Shown: positions 31,761-43,856, numbered from the stretch's first letter. The stretch is DNA of 46,312 nt from Prorocentrum cordatum (GCA_963575745.1 CAUYUJ010003563.1:25001-71312), one strand, 5' to 3'. Notes: generated by a model not told the origin, from the sequence alone. Numbers and translations: made by a program.

Positions 31761-32540
31761 GAAGGAGGACAACGCCGACGCCGCGGCAAACCCACGGCAA
31801 AGCCCGCGTCCCGCGCCCCAAGTAAGCGACGCCGGCACCGCGGCCAAGCCTATACGTCAACCCCCCCGCGTCCGGGGCGGCGTTTGCAGCTGTGGCCGCG
31901 GCGCCCTCCCCAAGACGGGCGGCCGCGAGTCAGGACAAACGGCGCGTCGACACGTGCTGTCTTGAGGAGAGAGCTCCCACCGAAAGTCGCCTCGCGTCGA
32001 AAGTGGGCTGGGTGCGTCTCTGGTGATCTCCCCTCGCCAGATCGTCGTGCGCGCGCGCGTGCGCCCTCCATTCGCTGGGTGGGAGCGCGCGCCGATATCC
32101 AAATGCGCACGTGCACTGGCCATCGGCGGTCGCACTGTAGGTGGGGGTGGTGGAGTGGGCGAGGCCCGCTGATTCGCAGGAGCTGGCCAACAGGACGCCA
32201 GCTCCTGCTCATACTCCGGCGCGCCTACTTCGACTGCTACTCAAACTCTTACCAATCTCCCCTATTGATACATGCCCCGACTCTGTCACTTAGCCGGCCG
32301 ATGCGACCCGGGATCGGACCTCCCAGCCTACCTGTAAACCAGTACCCTGCGACCGACGCGATCAATTTGCATCAAGTGGAAAGAGAAGTTGGTCCACGCT
32401 CGTATGGATGATTCTACCGCAAGAACAGTCATCCCCCGTGCAATCTACACAACAGTTGAACATGCGCACGACCTAAAGGACCGCCACAGAGAGACGACGA
32501 ATAAACCGTCACAACAACGGTGAGGTCCTGCTCTGATCCG
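31761..32540. other. No recognised feature
   Basis: GC-rich to moderate sequence. Short ORFs only; no motif recognised. Confidence 0.5.
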
Positions 32541-33900
32541 CGTAGCACCGCACTAAGCTGGCCCCTTAATGAGTTTATGAAAGTGGCGACAATTTCGCAG
32601 TTCGCATCCCCCAGAGATGGCGAGGCCCCGTTCTGATCTGCGCAGCGCAGCGCTAAGCTGGCCCCCTCGAAAGTGGCGACGGACTTGCAGTTCGCACCCC
32701 AAGGACGGCGACACTAAGACGTCACTGTGCTGGCCCCCCCCAGCCGCCCTCGAAAGTAGCAGCAATTTCCGGATAGCTCTCTGAGAGCTATGATGATTTT
32801 ATATTAGGAAAGGGTAGCCCTGGAGCTCTTTCCGGCGCCGGGCAGGCATCCCGGCAGCGCCTCCTGTGAAACTCCAGCGTGCCCCGAGAGCGTGTCCTAT
32901 TCGTTCACGATAATCACGTGTCGGGAAAACCTTTCCGCAGCTCCTTTCAAGCTCTTCCCGAGCTTCTGCGAAGCTCTTGTCAAGCTTGTAAGCTCCCCAG
33001 ATATTCATTTCAACTGTCCTTGCAAGCGTCTCCCACAAGCGATTCACGCGCTTTGGACCGTTCCGCTATCTAGGCTTGGACGCTTCACGTTTCGCAGTTC
33101 GCAGCCCCCCAGGGATGGCAAGGCCTAGTCTGAGTCCGCGTAAAGCCCAGCTATGGTCCGCCTCCTAGAAGCCCTCGAAAGTGGGCTGGTTTTGCACTTC
33201 GCAGCCCCCAACATAAGGCGAGGTCTAGTCTGAGTTCGCCTCGGCCCCTGCTATGCTGCCTCCCCCCCCGCAGCCCTTGGAAGTGTGGGCGGTTTCATAC
33301 CTCACAGTCCCCCAGGGATGGCGAGGTCTAGTCTGAGCCCGCGTAGGCCCCGACGATGCTGCCCCCCCAGCAGCCCTCGAAGGTGGAGAGAATCTCACAC
33401 TTCGCAGCCCCGCCGAGGACTGGCGAGGCCCCGACCACGCTCCCCCCCCAGCAGCCCTCGAAAGCGGGGACGGTTTCACACTTCGCAGCCCTCCAGGGAT
33501 GGCGAGTCTAATCTGGGTCCGCGCAGGATCCGACTGCGTTGCCCCCCCCAGCAGCCCTCGAAAGTGGGGTCGGGTTCGCTCCTCTTCGTAGACCCCCGGG
33601 GATGGCGAGGTCTAATCTGGGTCCGCGCAGGATCCGACTGCGTTGCCCTCCCAAGCAGCCCTCGAGAGTGGGATCGGGTTCGCTCCTCTTCGCAGACCCC
33701 CGGGGATGGCGAGGTCTAATCTGGGCCCGCGCAGGTCCCGACTGCGTTGGCCCTCCGAGCAGCCCTCGAAAGCGGGGTCCGCTTCGCTCTTCTTCGCAGC
33801 CCCCCGCCCCCTTTCTGCAGCCCTCGAGTGCGGAGACGCCTTCGCTCCTCGCGGCCCCCCCAAGGGATGGCGAGGTCCGAGTTGGCGGCGCGCACAAGGG
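32541..33900. repeat. Satellite of about 103 bp, 10 or more units
   Basis: Unit landmarks AGCCCTCGAAAGTGGGG, TTCGCAGCCCCCCAGGGATG and GGCGAGGTCTAATCTGGGTC recur near 33113, 33216, 33315, 33418, 33496, 33599, 33704 and 33866. Older units lie at 32560-32760. A 300-bp non-repeat segment rich in AAGCTC/GAGCTT interrupts at 32770-33080. A single unit-like motif appears at about 39065. Confidence 0.8.
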
Positions 33901-34007
33901 GGCAGAGGGAGGGGGGAGGGCTTCTTAGAAGGAGGCTGCTTCTTAGAAGGCGCCGGCCTTACATCTATAGATAAGTTCCGCGACTTCTAAGAATCAAGGG
34001 GCCCAAG

Positions 34008-34162
34008 GACACACACACACACAAATAAATACACACAAATAAAATGCTTCCCCACATTTTTCAATATTTTCTGGGTTTTTGTCTTTTCCCCCACTTCTCA
34101 TATTTTCCAATATTTTCTGGGAATCGCCGATTAATTGTGTCTGTGTGTTTCTTTCCCTCCTG
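34008..34162 (+). mobile_element. Uninterrupted copy of the AC/GT-ended repeat
   Basis: ACACACACACAAATAAATAC at the left, CAATATTTTCTGGGTTTTTG inside, and ATTAATTGTGTCTGTGTG at the right. It gives the pre-insertion form of the copy at 8409-9103. Confidence 0.7.
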
Positions 34163-35690
34163 ACAAAAGCAGGGGCGCTTTTAAGAAGCCCCCCCCCCTT
34201 CCCCCCACCCCCCTCTGCGCGTGGCTGACCGAGGCCCAAGCCGAGGCCGCGTGGGCCCCGACGGCGCTGGCCGCCCCCGCGGCCCACGAGCACGGCGACC
34301 TCTTCGCAGGCTGCGCGATCGAGCGAGCGACCCACCTCTGCGGACGGCCGTCCGGCCCTGGCGGGGACTCCACTAACGGGCGCTTTGGCCAGTGACCCAG
34401 CGAACCCAACCCTTCCCGATGTGGGCAAAACTGCAATGCAAGGAAAAGGCCCTAAAGTGGCAACTTTCGGCAAAATTTCAAAGCACCCGTTAGCAAGTAC
34501 CCGTTACGGTGCCGTTGACACTTCTGCGGACGGCCGCCCAGCCCTGGTGGGGACTGGGCGGGGAAGGCCATGGCCTCCTGGAGATTGAGCCACGCCTCGG
34601 GACCGCGGTGCAAATCCGCCGACCCCGTCGGCGTGTGTGTGAGAGGCCCTGTAGACGCGAGGCAGGCCCAACCCAAACGGGAGTACGCCAGCCTCCTTTG
34701 AACCGCCGCCGTCGCAAGGGAGAGATCGAACAAACAAGGTGGACCTCGGCAAGAAGCCCCTTCCCTTTGTCCCTTGCCCGCCAGGGGGGGGGGTCCTGGG
34801 GGGTTGTCCCGGGGGGGATCCAGGTGGGGTGGATTCCGATGGTCGTGACGACGACGACGAGAACGACGACGAGGACGACGACGACGGCGACGACGACGGC
34901 GACGACTCTCCCCTTGGTGCCCCCCCCTGTGGAAAAGGGGGAGAAAGGGGGGAGGTCTCTGGTCCTGGCCCTGGCCCCGGCCATGGCCCCAGTCCCAGCC
35001 CCGGCCCCAGCCCGGTCCGGGGCCCCCGTGGCCCCTCTCCCCCGCCGCCCCATGTCTCGAGCCCGTGGCAAGGTCCTTAGCTCGTCGTTGTCGTCGTGGT
35101 CGCCGTCGTGGTCGTGGTCGTCGTCCTTCTAAGTCGTCGGCAACGACCGTAAGGCCTTCTTTATCAACAGTCAAGATTGAATGGGTGGTGGGGGAGGATA
35201 TCCTGGTTGTGGAAGTCCTGGTGGTGGATGCGGGCGCGGATGCCAACGAAAGTGCGTTCACGTGCCGTCATTGGTGTACTGGTACTCAAGTGTCGACCAA
35301 GTGATTGTGTCTTGCCGATTGGGCCCAAGTGGGGTCGTTTGGTTGGCATTTTGCGGTGGTTGGTGTGGGTGTCGGGTGCGTCGTACTATCTTCTTTCCAG
35401 CGTTTGCCCTGTCCGCCTGGCTGGCGGTGTTGGTGCTGTCGTGAGATTTCTCCTGGGTGCCAATGTAATGCTCTCCGCGCTCACTGTGTGCGCTCGTGGC
35501 TGGCAACCCGTATAGCCATGCGCCACGACTTCCGCCTTTGGATTGTCGTCCAACTGTTGAACCCGTGGTGCTTCATGAAATGATCCGCGCGCCGAATACC
35601 ACGTTGAATGTCGCCAGCCCAGGGCTTCATATACATGACCATACCTATACGACCACCTCTTCGGGTGATAAGGAGGTTCGGGGGGGGGGG
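34163..35690. other. Non-coding stretch with GAC/GTC runs
   Basis: CTTCTGCGGACGGCCG and CCCTGG-GGGGACT occur twice (about 34336 and 34524). (GAC)n at about 34846-34905 and (GTC)n at 35078-35130 are inverted to each other. A CCCCGGCC run lies near 34960-35020. No gene recognised. Confidence 0.5.
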
Positions 35691-35699
35691 GGGGAAGAA

Positions 35700-35960
35700 C
35701 CAACGTCTCACTCGATCGGTCTCACTACCGATATTACTATCGATCTCACTACGGTCTCGCTCGATCGATCTCACCCGATCGATCTCACAATCGACATCAC
35801 TCGATCTATTTCAATCGATCGATCTCACAATCGATATGACTATTGATATCACAATCGATCTCACTATCGGTCTCACTGTCGATATCACACACTATCTCAC
35901 ATTCGGTTTCACCATCGAAATCACTATCGATACCACAATCGATCTCGCAATCAACGTCAT
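35700..35960. repeat. ATCGAT/TCTCAC minisatellite
   Basis: Units such as CGATCTCACAATCGATATCA, 18-24 bp long, repeat about 12 times and grade into the ATC array. Confidence 0.85.
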
Positions 35961-36899
35961 CATCATCACCGACATCATCTTCATCAACGTCATCATCATC
36001 ATCATCATCATCGGGACACCATCATCATCTTCACATCATCACCATCATCATCAACATCTCAATCGGGACACCATCATCGTCACCATCATCATCATCATCA
36101 ACCGCATCATCGTCGGGACACCACACCACCACCATCATCATCATTTCATCATCATCATCCTCATCATGAACAACATCGTCCACAGCATCATCACCATCAT
36201 CGGGACACCAACATCATCAGAAACATCATCATCATCATCATCATCACGACACCATCATCATCATTACCATCAGCATCACCATCATCCTCACCATCGGGAC
36301 ACCATCATCATCACCAACAGCAGCATCATCATCGGGCTTCCCTCATCAAATTCAGCATCACCTCGCCATCATCCTCATCATCAACATAATCATCATCACC
36401 ATCGGACAGCATCATCGTCATCATCACCATCATAATCGTCATCATCGGGACACCATCATCATTATCATCATCACCAACATCATTTCCCACAACAGCATCA
36501 TCATCAACCTCATCACCAGCATCGGGACACCATCATCAGCATCATTCTCATCATCATCTCATCATCATCATCAACCCCTGTAATATCATCAACACCATCA
36601 TCATCATCATCACGGGGGCACCATCATCATCAGCAGCATCCACATCAGCATCATCATCATGATCATCATCATCGGGACACCATCATCATCACCCACATGG
36701 CCATCATCACCAACATCACCATCATCACCATCATCGGGACACCATCACCGTCACCATCATCAACATCAACATCATCATCACGACATCGTCATCATCATCG
36801 GAACACCACTATCACTATCATCATATCATCATCATCAGCATGAAAGAAACATCATCAACATCACCAGCATCGAGACATCATCATCATCATCAGCAAAAA

Positions 36900-36939
<40 letters not shown>

Positions 36940-37458
36940 GGGACACCGTCATTGTCGTCACCATCATCATCACCATCCTCATCACCATCACCATCATCGG
37001 GACACCATGATCACCATCAACATCCGCATCATCATCATCATCGGGCCACCACCACCAAAATGATCATTATCATTTCATCATTATCCTCATCATCAACATC
37101 ATCATCGGGACACCATCATCGTCATCACCACCATCAACATCATCATCATCATCGGGACACCATCATCATCATCAGCACCATCATCTTCACCAGCCCCATC
37201 ATCAACCTCATCATCATCATCATCATCGGGAAACCATCATCATTATCATCATCTTCATCATCATATCATCATCTCATCACCAACATCAACAGCATCATGA
37301 TCATCCACATCATCGGGACACCATCATCCTCCTCAACAGCATCAGCATCATCAACATCATTATCATCATCGGGACACCATCATCACCACCATGGCCATCA
37401 CCATCATCATCATCAACACCGTCACCATCACCATCATCACCATCATCACCATCATCAC

Positions 37459-37504
<46 letters not shown>

Positions 37505-37520
37505 GGGACACCGACGGGAC
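35961..37520. repeat. 1.56-kb ATC array punctuated by GGGACACC
   Basis: Nearly continuous (ATC)n with ACC/AAC/TTC variants. CATCGGGACACCATCATC interrupts it about 18 times at irregular intervals of 40-200 bp. The array ends in short GGGACACC tandems (37504-37550). Confidence 0.95.
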
Positions 37521-37559
37521 ACCAGCGGGACACCGGCGGGACACCGCGCGGCACCGGTT

Positions 37560-37735
37560 GCCGGAAGGGGGACTTTTGGTCCGGCCGCGCCTCAGCCAGA
37601 GGCGGGACATTTCTCGTCCGCCCACGCAGCTTCGCCTCGCCCGCACGCACGGCACGCACGAACACGAAACCGAAACCGATTTCCCGGTAGGGGGGCTCTC
37701 CGTTCCACTTCGATCTCACCCCTTCACCTCCGATC
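37560..37735 (-). mobile_element. Dispersed repeat, copy 1 (inverted relative to 41785)
   Basis: CCACGCAGCTTCGCCTCGCC and CGCACGCACGGCACGCACGA are the reverse complement of the 41785-41935 segment. Ends not defined. Confidence 0.6.
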
Positions 37736-37739
37736 CTCA

Positions 37740-38835
37740 TTGACGGTGACATTGTCGTAGTCGCTGTGCTTGTCTCGAGTGCATGTTGCAGTTGTGTCGC
37801 GTGGTGGCGGGCTGCTGTCGACGTCTGTGCTGGTGCTGTCGGCGCAGGGCGTTGCCCAGTGATTCCTCGTTCGTGCCGTCGGCATCCTTGATCTCGAGGC
37901 TGTAGTGCGAAAGTCCGTTCGGCGGCTGGTGGTTGCGTCGTCGTGGCGTCCTGATGCTTATTCGGAGCATGCGTGCCCGTGTCCGCCGCTGGTGTTGCCG
38001 GAGAAATTCCGTCACCGTCGACATCCCTGTTCAGTAAATCGCTGTCGGGGCTACAGTGGGGGGCTCGGCCACAAGAAACCTCCGCAAGAAGCCCAACCCT
38101 GAAATACGCGATTTGTTCAATGAAAATCCACATGTGTCGATCGAAGATCGTCAAGATCTGATTGGGAGCCCATCAAAATCCAAGAAACCCAGGGCATCCT
38201 GGCAAAATGCAGCTGGTTTCTTGGCACGCGCCCCCACTGTACTGTGCCGTGGAGTCGGTGCGCCAGTTGGTAGCGGCTGCTGGTTAGCTCCTGCTTGCTT
38301 GGAGGGAGCGGCGCCCGTGCAGCTCTTGTGCGGTGGTGGCGTTCCGTCTCCATCGCGTCGTGGAAGCCGATGAATTGATCGCAGTTTGTGACAGTGCCCT
38401 CGTGTGGGAGGATGTCGGTGTCCGTTCCCTGGGCGCGCGCCGTGCGTGAGCTCGCTCTGCTGGTCCGTCTCGTCCGATTGCTCTGCACCGTGGTTCTGGA
38501 AGGGTGTAGCTCTAGTCCGTGTGGTTGTGCTGCACGCGCGATGTCGTCGAGCATCGTGGTGAGGCGCGGGGGGATGTGGCTGGCCAGGGGCGCGTCGTCG
38601 GCGAAGAGAAGGTTGGTGAACGCACTGGCGGCGATGAACCCAATTGGTGATGAACCCAAGTTGTACTCCCCTGTTCTTGGCTTGGCAACTGGCGATCAGT
38701 GGACCAATCGTGTGCTGTAGAAAAGCGTTGAAGAGGAGACAACTGAACGGGTCGCCTTGTTTGGTGACCCGTGCAAGGCTGAAGGCCGGCAGGTTACGTC
38801 AGTCCTGACTGTGGCTACCTTTCCCTCTTATAGCT
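37740..38835 (-). pseudogene. Second non-LTR retrotransposon RT relic, frameshifted
   Basis: Minus strand: RVTKQGDPFSCLLFNAFLQH (RT motif with family GVRQGDPLSPLLFN) near 38780-38720, then TNLLFADDAPLASHIPP (catalytic FADD) near 38620, followed by CDQFIGFHDAMETERHHRTR and helical thumb sequence. The QGDP and FADD blocks are in different frames because a 16-bp segment (TTGGGTTCATCACCAA) is partly repeated between them near 38640-38670. Downstream, about 38030-37750, TEFLRQHQRRTRARMLR resembles a LINE C-terminal helix. Not functional. Confidence 0.75.
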
Positions 38836-40115
38836 GTTGAGATGCATCCTGGTTGGACGCCTTGCGCCTTGAATGCTGCCCATCTGTTCTTGTATTCGGC
38901 CGTGTGGAAAACCTATCTGAACTCGGGTGCAGCAACCCAGAAGTTCTGGTTCCATTCGTGCGCGCGATCTCAGAGGATACGAAGCGTGAACAAATGGTCA
39001 GAGGTCGACTGTCTTTGCCTGTGGCATGCTCGGTCAGCTGTTCGTGTCAGGAGCCAAGTGCTGCACATCGCAGCCCTCCAAGGATGGCGACGCAGGAGGC
39101 AGGCTGGCCGGCAGGCGGGAGGCAGGCAAGAGGCAGGGCAGAAGAGCGGAAGGAGGAGACGAGGCGGGAAGGGAAGGAAGGAGACGCGACCCCAGTGCTC
39201 TGTTCAGAACGACAGTCCAACGCTGGTGGGTTGGAGCATCTGTGAGGCCGACGTCCTTGGCTCTCAGTATGGATGTCCCGTCGCCCACGTCGAAACATGT
39301 GTGGCGGGGATGGGACGGAGCGCACGTCCGTCGCGGAGGGGCGAGCTGTCGTTCTCGCCCCAGCGCCGCGCTATTTTTTGGGGGAGGGTTGAGTTCCTTC
39401 TTTGGCGCGGCGCGCATTATCCGCATGCCAGTTCGCCTAGGCACGAGCGGACGAAAATGTCGCCCTTGCCTCGGCGCTGGGCAGATGTCCTTTGACCGTG
39501 GCGTTGCAGACTCAGCGCGGCGCATATCCTCGCCAAAGTTCTGGAGCCCTGTGCAAGCGGACGACTTGTCGCCCTCGCCCGAACCCCGTGCGTTTGTCGC
39601 TTAAAAGAGGCGCTCTTGCGCGGGCGTGGCGCATGTTGCGCGCGCCGGATCGCATTCGAATGTGACAGTGGCAGGGCTACTCGGCGCGGCGCGTTCTTCG
39701 TCTTCGCCGACTTCATCGGAAGTGTGTCTATCCCGCCCGTTCGCCAGGCGAGAACTAGCTCCAGCCTTCATGTCAGGTTGTGTCACATGGATTCCTGTGC
39801 TGTGGGAAGGGGGGGTTGGGGACGGGCGGGGCCTGCTGCCTCGTTGGGCCTGGATAGCTTGACCCCAGCTCCTACTCCAGCTTCTTCTACTCCTGCGCAG
39901 TTCCAAACACGCGGTGCTCCACATGAGCTTCAATGATCACTTAGCTGAAACCCTGCCGCGATCGCGCAAATCTGTGTGGATCGCAGCAGGGTGATCGGAC
40001 AGGCTCCGAGGTCTTTTGCAACGTGAAGATTGGACTCCTGACCTGAAGAACGGAAGCCTGCACTCGCAGTCATCATGCGTGGCGCGACTCTGCGTAGCTC
40101 CCTCACGCAACTGTG
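38836..40115. other. Non-coding stretch with a small palindrome
   Basis: Short ORFs on both strands, none recognised. CCCTGC-CGATCGCGCAAATC and GTGGATCGCAGCAGGG near 39955-39995 form an imperfect inverted repeat resembling the CFAP46 intron-1 element ends. Confidence 0.4.
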
Positions 40116-40253
40116 CAGTCGGGGCGTTGACCTAAGGAGGCCCCTTTTTTTCCCATCGAAAACATCAGGAAACCCTGAGGCAAGCTGTGAAACAATTAAG
40201 GAACACGGAGCCCCTCCACAACGAAAAGGGTTCCTTCTTCAGCGCACCGACTG
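40116..40253 (+). mobile_element. TA-flanked MITE, family TA-2, copy 2 (138 bp)
   Basis: CAGTCGGGGCGTTGACCTAA to GCACCGACTG; TG at the left (mutated) and TA at the right (40254-40255). An internal deletion relative to 10394-10570. Confidence 0.65.
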
Positions 40254-41230
40254 TATCCCTGACCGTCGCCCATCCCCTCGCCAGAAGACCTATCGCACCT
40301 CGACGTGCCGTGGGAAGCCCTCGCGGCGCAACGGCCTGGTGAACGTGAACACCCGTCACGAGGAGGGGCGCTCTGCGCCCTCCGCAGCTCGAGATCCCCC
40401 CCCCAAGGTGCAGCCTCTGGAGGTCGGGCGATGCGGCGACGTGAAGACAGTGTGGCTCTGAAGCTGCCTCTGCTTCTCGCTCCGCCCCCCCCCCCCCCTG
40501 CTGGTGCGGACCTGAAGAGGTCCGACACTAACGACTCCGTGGCGGCATCCATGGCCTGCCTGGGGGGGTGACTGTGAGGAGGGGGGGGGGCGAGGATGAG
40601 AAGGATAATTATGCGTGGGTGGGGAAGGGGTGGGGGATGAGGGGGAAGGAAAGGGGATGGTGAAAAAAGGACAAAAAAGAGGAGCAAACATACGAGGAGG
40701 AGGGGGAGGAGGAGGAGGAGGAGTGGGACGAGAAGGAGGAGGAGGACGAGGAGGGGACGTCCCCTGAAGAGTCCTGGTCGCTGATGCTTCACGCAACCAC
40801 TTGATGGCGAGAGCACGGAAGTGAGCGGCAGCAAGAGCATTGACGTAAACGTGAGGGGGGGAGCCGACTTTCCCGTTCATTGTATGAGAAATGTAGACGG
40901 CAATGTACTCATGTACAATCAAACCGTACGATGAGGACGCACGATACGGATGCAAGGGCTTTGGGAGGCCGTGTCGACGCTTTGCGAGCGGGGCTCGGCC
41001 AACGAAAGCGGCCAAGGTGTGGCTGGAGGGGAAGGATGCACAGGTAGCCTTGGAAAGCTTATCCTTACTATGCGGGTTGACTGTAGAGAGGGAGACAGAC
41101 AGAGACAAACACATGGAGAGAGAGAGAGAGAGTAAAAGAGAGGGAGAGAGAGTGCGAGAGAGAGAGAGACAGAGAAAGAGAGAGAAAGAGAAACAATAAA
41201 GAAAGAACGAGAGATAGAGAGAGCGAACGG
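40254..41230. repeat. GGA-rich and GA-rich tracts in non-coding DNA
   Basis: G-rich sequence at 40560-40680, (GGA)n at 40697-40757 and (GA)n at 41100-41220. No coding signal in between. Confidence 0.7.
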
Positions 41231-41541
41231 ATGCTGACCTCGCTGCGCCGTCCCCCCAACCCCAACCGTACTAAAACATCACCGTGAAGCGGCCGCCGAG
41301 GATCGATAAAAATGTCGAGAGAACACGGACACACGAGATGATGCCGGATGCTGTCATCACAATCGAGACAGCCCATGACACACGCTGTGGAGCCAGGGGT
41401 CACGTGCATGCGACAGTTTGCTGCCCAGGCTCCACAAAGCATTCTGGGAGCACACCGCCTGATGGAAGGTTTACATTTGCTTGAAGCGGGCCGCAAAACA
41501 ATCGGGGCCACAATGCCAGGAAACCACTATCTCAATCTAAG

Positions 41542-41699
41542 ATTAAGTCGGCCGTGTTCCTCTACAGGAGGGCTATCAACAAATAGTCAACACATGATAC
41601 GGGGACGAGTGTTTGTTTGTTTTTTGACTATGTTTGGATGTTCGTATGATTTTGTGTTTCGCCCCCAACCTTGCCTGTAGGAGGACAGGCCCGACCTAA
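41542..41699 (+). mobile_element. S8-family MITE with 8-bp target duplication (158 bp)
   Basis: TTAAGTCGGCCGTGTTCCTC to the inverted CCTGTAGGAGGACAGGCCCG end. ATCTAAGA lies on both sides (41534-41541, 41700-41707). Confidence 0.8.
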
Positions 41700-41723
41700 A
41701 TCTAAGACGCAACGTGCCGTGGA

Positions 41724-41755
<32 letters not shown>

Positions 41756-41779
41756 GTATACATATATATATATATATAT
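41724..41779. repeat. TA microsatellite
   Basis: (TA)n with GTA/CAT interruptions, itself roughly palindromic. Confidence 0.95.
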
Positions 41780-41784
41780 CGGAG

Positions 41785-41935
41785 GGTGGGAGGTAGATCG
41801 CAGTGGAAGAAGAGACCCCCAACAGTGAAATCGTTTCGTTTCGTTCGTGTCGTGCGTGCGGGCGAGGCGAAGCTGCGTGGGCACGCGAGAGGAACGAACC
41901 CGCCGCTGCTAGGGCGAAGTCAGGACAAATGATGC
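41785..41935 (+). mobile_element. Dispersed repeat, copy 2
   Basis: TCGTGCGTGCGGGCGAGGCG and AAGCTGCGTGGGC match the reverse complement of 37560-37735. Function and ends unknown. Confidence 0.6.
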
Positions 41936-42146
41936 TCCCCCGCCCGCAAGATACATATCAAGAGAAAGACAACGAGGGAGGGAAGAGCGAGAAGCGAGAT
42001 TCGGGAGCGGCGGCATGTGCGCGGCCCAGCGGGGGGACCAGGGACGTAGTGAAAGAAGAAGAGGCGCCATGAAATCTGGGGAAATACCATGGCCCCCGCC
42101 ATAATATCCCCCCCCTAGCCATCACCCCCCTCTTTTCCGCCCCCGA

Positions 42147-42340
42147 GGCATGGAGGAGGAGGGGGCGGAGGAGGAGGAGGAGGAGGAGGAGGAGGAGGAG
42201 GAGGAGGAGGAGGAGGAGGAGGAGGAGGAGGAGGAGGGAGGAGGGGAGGAGGGAGGAGGGAGGAGGGAGGAGGGAGGAGGGAGGAGGGAGGAGGAGGAGG
42301 AGGAGGAGGAGGAGGAGGAGGAGGAGGAGGAGGAGTGGGA
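42147..42340. repeat. GGA microsatellite
   Basis: (GGA)n with a (GGAGGGA)n centre. The adjacent 42360-42520 segment is GC-rich and, on the minus strand, open and helical (SLGASLPRWTAAAALPPQ), so it may be an exon; evidence is weak. Confidence 0.85.
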
Positions 42341-42538
42341 GGAGGGGGCGGAGGCCGCAAAGAGGCGGCCTCTCCGCGCGGGGGCGGCCCCGGTGGCCTG
42401 CACGCCTGGTGCCACCGCCCGAAGGAGTGCAGCAGGTGGCCGAGGTGGGCGGGCGCCTGCGGAGGCAGCGCTGCCGCGGCAGTCCAGCGAGGAAGGCTCG
42501 CGCCGAGACTTCTGTGGCTCGCATCGTACTTAAGGACC

Positions 42539-42786
42539 TCTGTGGGCCCCGGAAACGGCAGGGCCGTTTCTTCACCGTTTCCCCAAAAAGTGTCCCTTGA
42601 AAATGGCAACGGCGAAAAAACGGCGACCGGAAACGGCAAAAAGACTGCTCCAGGATTGGAACCGGAGCCAGAACCGGCCAAACAACGGCGACGGAACCGG
42701 TAAAAAAATGGCGTCGGAACCGGCGAAAAAACGGCAGAACGGAACCGGTCAAAAAACCGGCCCTGTCGTTTCCAGGGCCCGCTAAG
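42539..42786 (+). mobile_element. M9-family MITE, copy B (248 bp)
   Basis: TGTGGGCCCCGGAAACGGCA to the inverted CCCTGTCGTTTCCAGGGCCC end. TTAAGGACC is duplicated on both sides (42530-42538, 42787-42795). Confidence 0.85.
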
Positions 42787-43139
42787 TTAAGGACCATATC
42801 CCAAAAATGATGTCGAGCGCCCAGAAAAGTGTCGAAACAACGTCGAACTAGCACCGCCTCCCAGGGCCCAACCCGTGAGAGCCCTCAGGCTTCGGTGCTT
42901 CCGCGGTGCTCGAACGTCGCTCTGGTGATCAAGGCTAGCGCAGGTGGGAGCATCATAGGCCAGGACCCGCCTCCCCCACTCCAAATCCCCAATGTTCTTC
43001 TGATCCCCGCCCTCCGCTTCCTGGCCCCTGTCCTGCTCCGCGTCCCGGGCCCCGCGCACCCTCTCGGGGCCGCTCTGGCTCGAAGGAGAACCCCTTTTAT
43101 GAGGACTGGGTCGGACAATCTGGTCGTGCTTTGCTATGG

Positions 43140-43285
43140 TTAGGTCGGGCGTGTCCCCATACAGGGGGATTTCGGGCGAAACATAAAAAATACAAAAAAA
43201 TACAAAAACAGTTAAACACAGTTAAAAATCGCTGTTTTTGGCTATATTTTGATATTCCTTCTGTAGAGGGACAGGCCCGACTCAA
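43140..43285 (+). mobile_element. S8-family MITE, perfect 8-bp target duplication (146 bp)
   Basis: TTAGGTCGGGCGTGTCCCCA at the left, AT-rich core, TAGAGGGACAGGCCCGACTC at the right. TGCTATGG lies on both sides (43132-43139, 43286-43293). Confidence 0.85.
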
Positions 43286-43856
43286 TGCTATGGCGTCACG
43301 ATTCTTTCACGACGTCGGATGCCTGGGTCCTCGCAGGCATCCGCCCCGACCTCCTCCCGCCTCCTCCCCGGTGCACGGAGGATGCGGAATCCAGCCGGGG
43401 AGCCTCCCTCTCGTTTCCTCCTCCGCCTCACACTCTGCCGATGGGATGGGGCACGCGGCCCTGAGGCCTCCGCACATCCCTCGACAGTGACCGAGGGCCG
43501 CCCGAAAACTCCCAAAACTCAGCCCGCGCCGTGCCCTGGCCGATCCGATCGCTCCTGCACCTCCTCCCGTGAGACCCGGCGCCGCGACAAAGACTGCAGC
43601 GTCGCAGGACCAAGAGGACGACCAGGAGGAGGATGAGGAGGACGGCGACGACGACGATGACGACGACGATGAAGACGACGACGACAACGACGATAAGGCG
43701 GAGGACGACTAGGAAGGCGACGATAACGACGGCGAAGACAAGACATCGACCGGAGCCCTGGGCCCCACCTCCCTGCCGCATCGATCTGCGAGGGCCCCGG
43801 GGGCCCGGGCCGAGGCCAGCTCGCCCGCTGCACCACACCTGCGACGCCAGGATCCC
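43286..43856. other. Non-coding stretch with a GAC tract
   Basis: GAC/GAT-rich run at about 43625-43735. No gene recognised. Confidence 0.5.

Noticed and set aside
30305-33900. CRISPR-like array
   Set aside because: Repeats are about 100 bp head-to-tail with no distinct spacers, and the context is eukaryotic.
35961-37520. His/Ser/Ile-rich proteins in three frames of the ATC array
   Set aside because: Any frame of (ATC)n is open; the composition is entirely repeat-driven.
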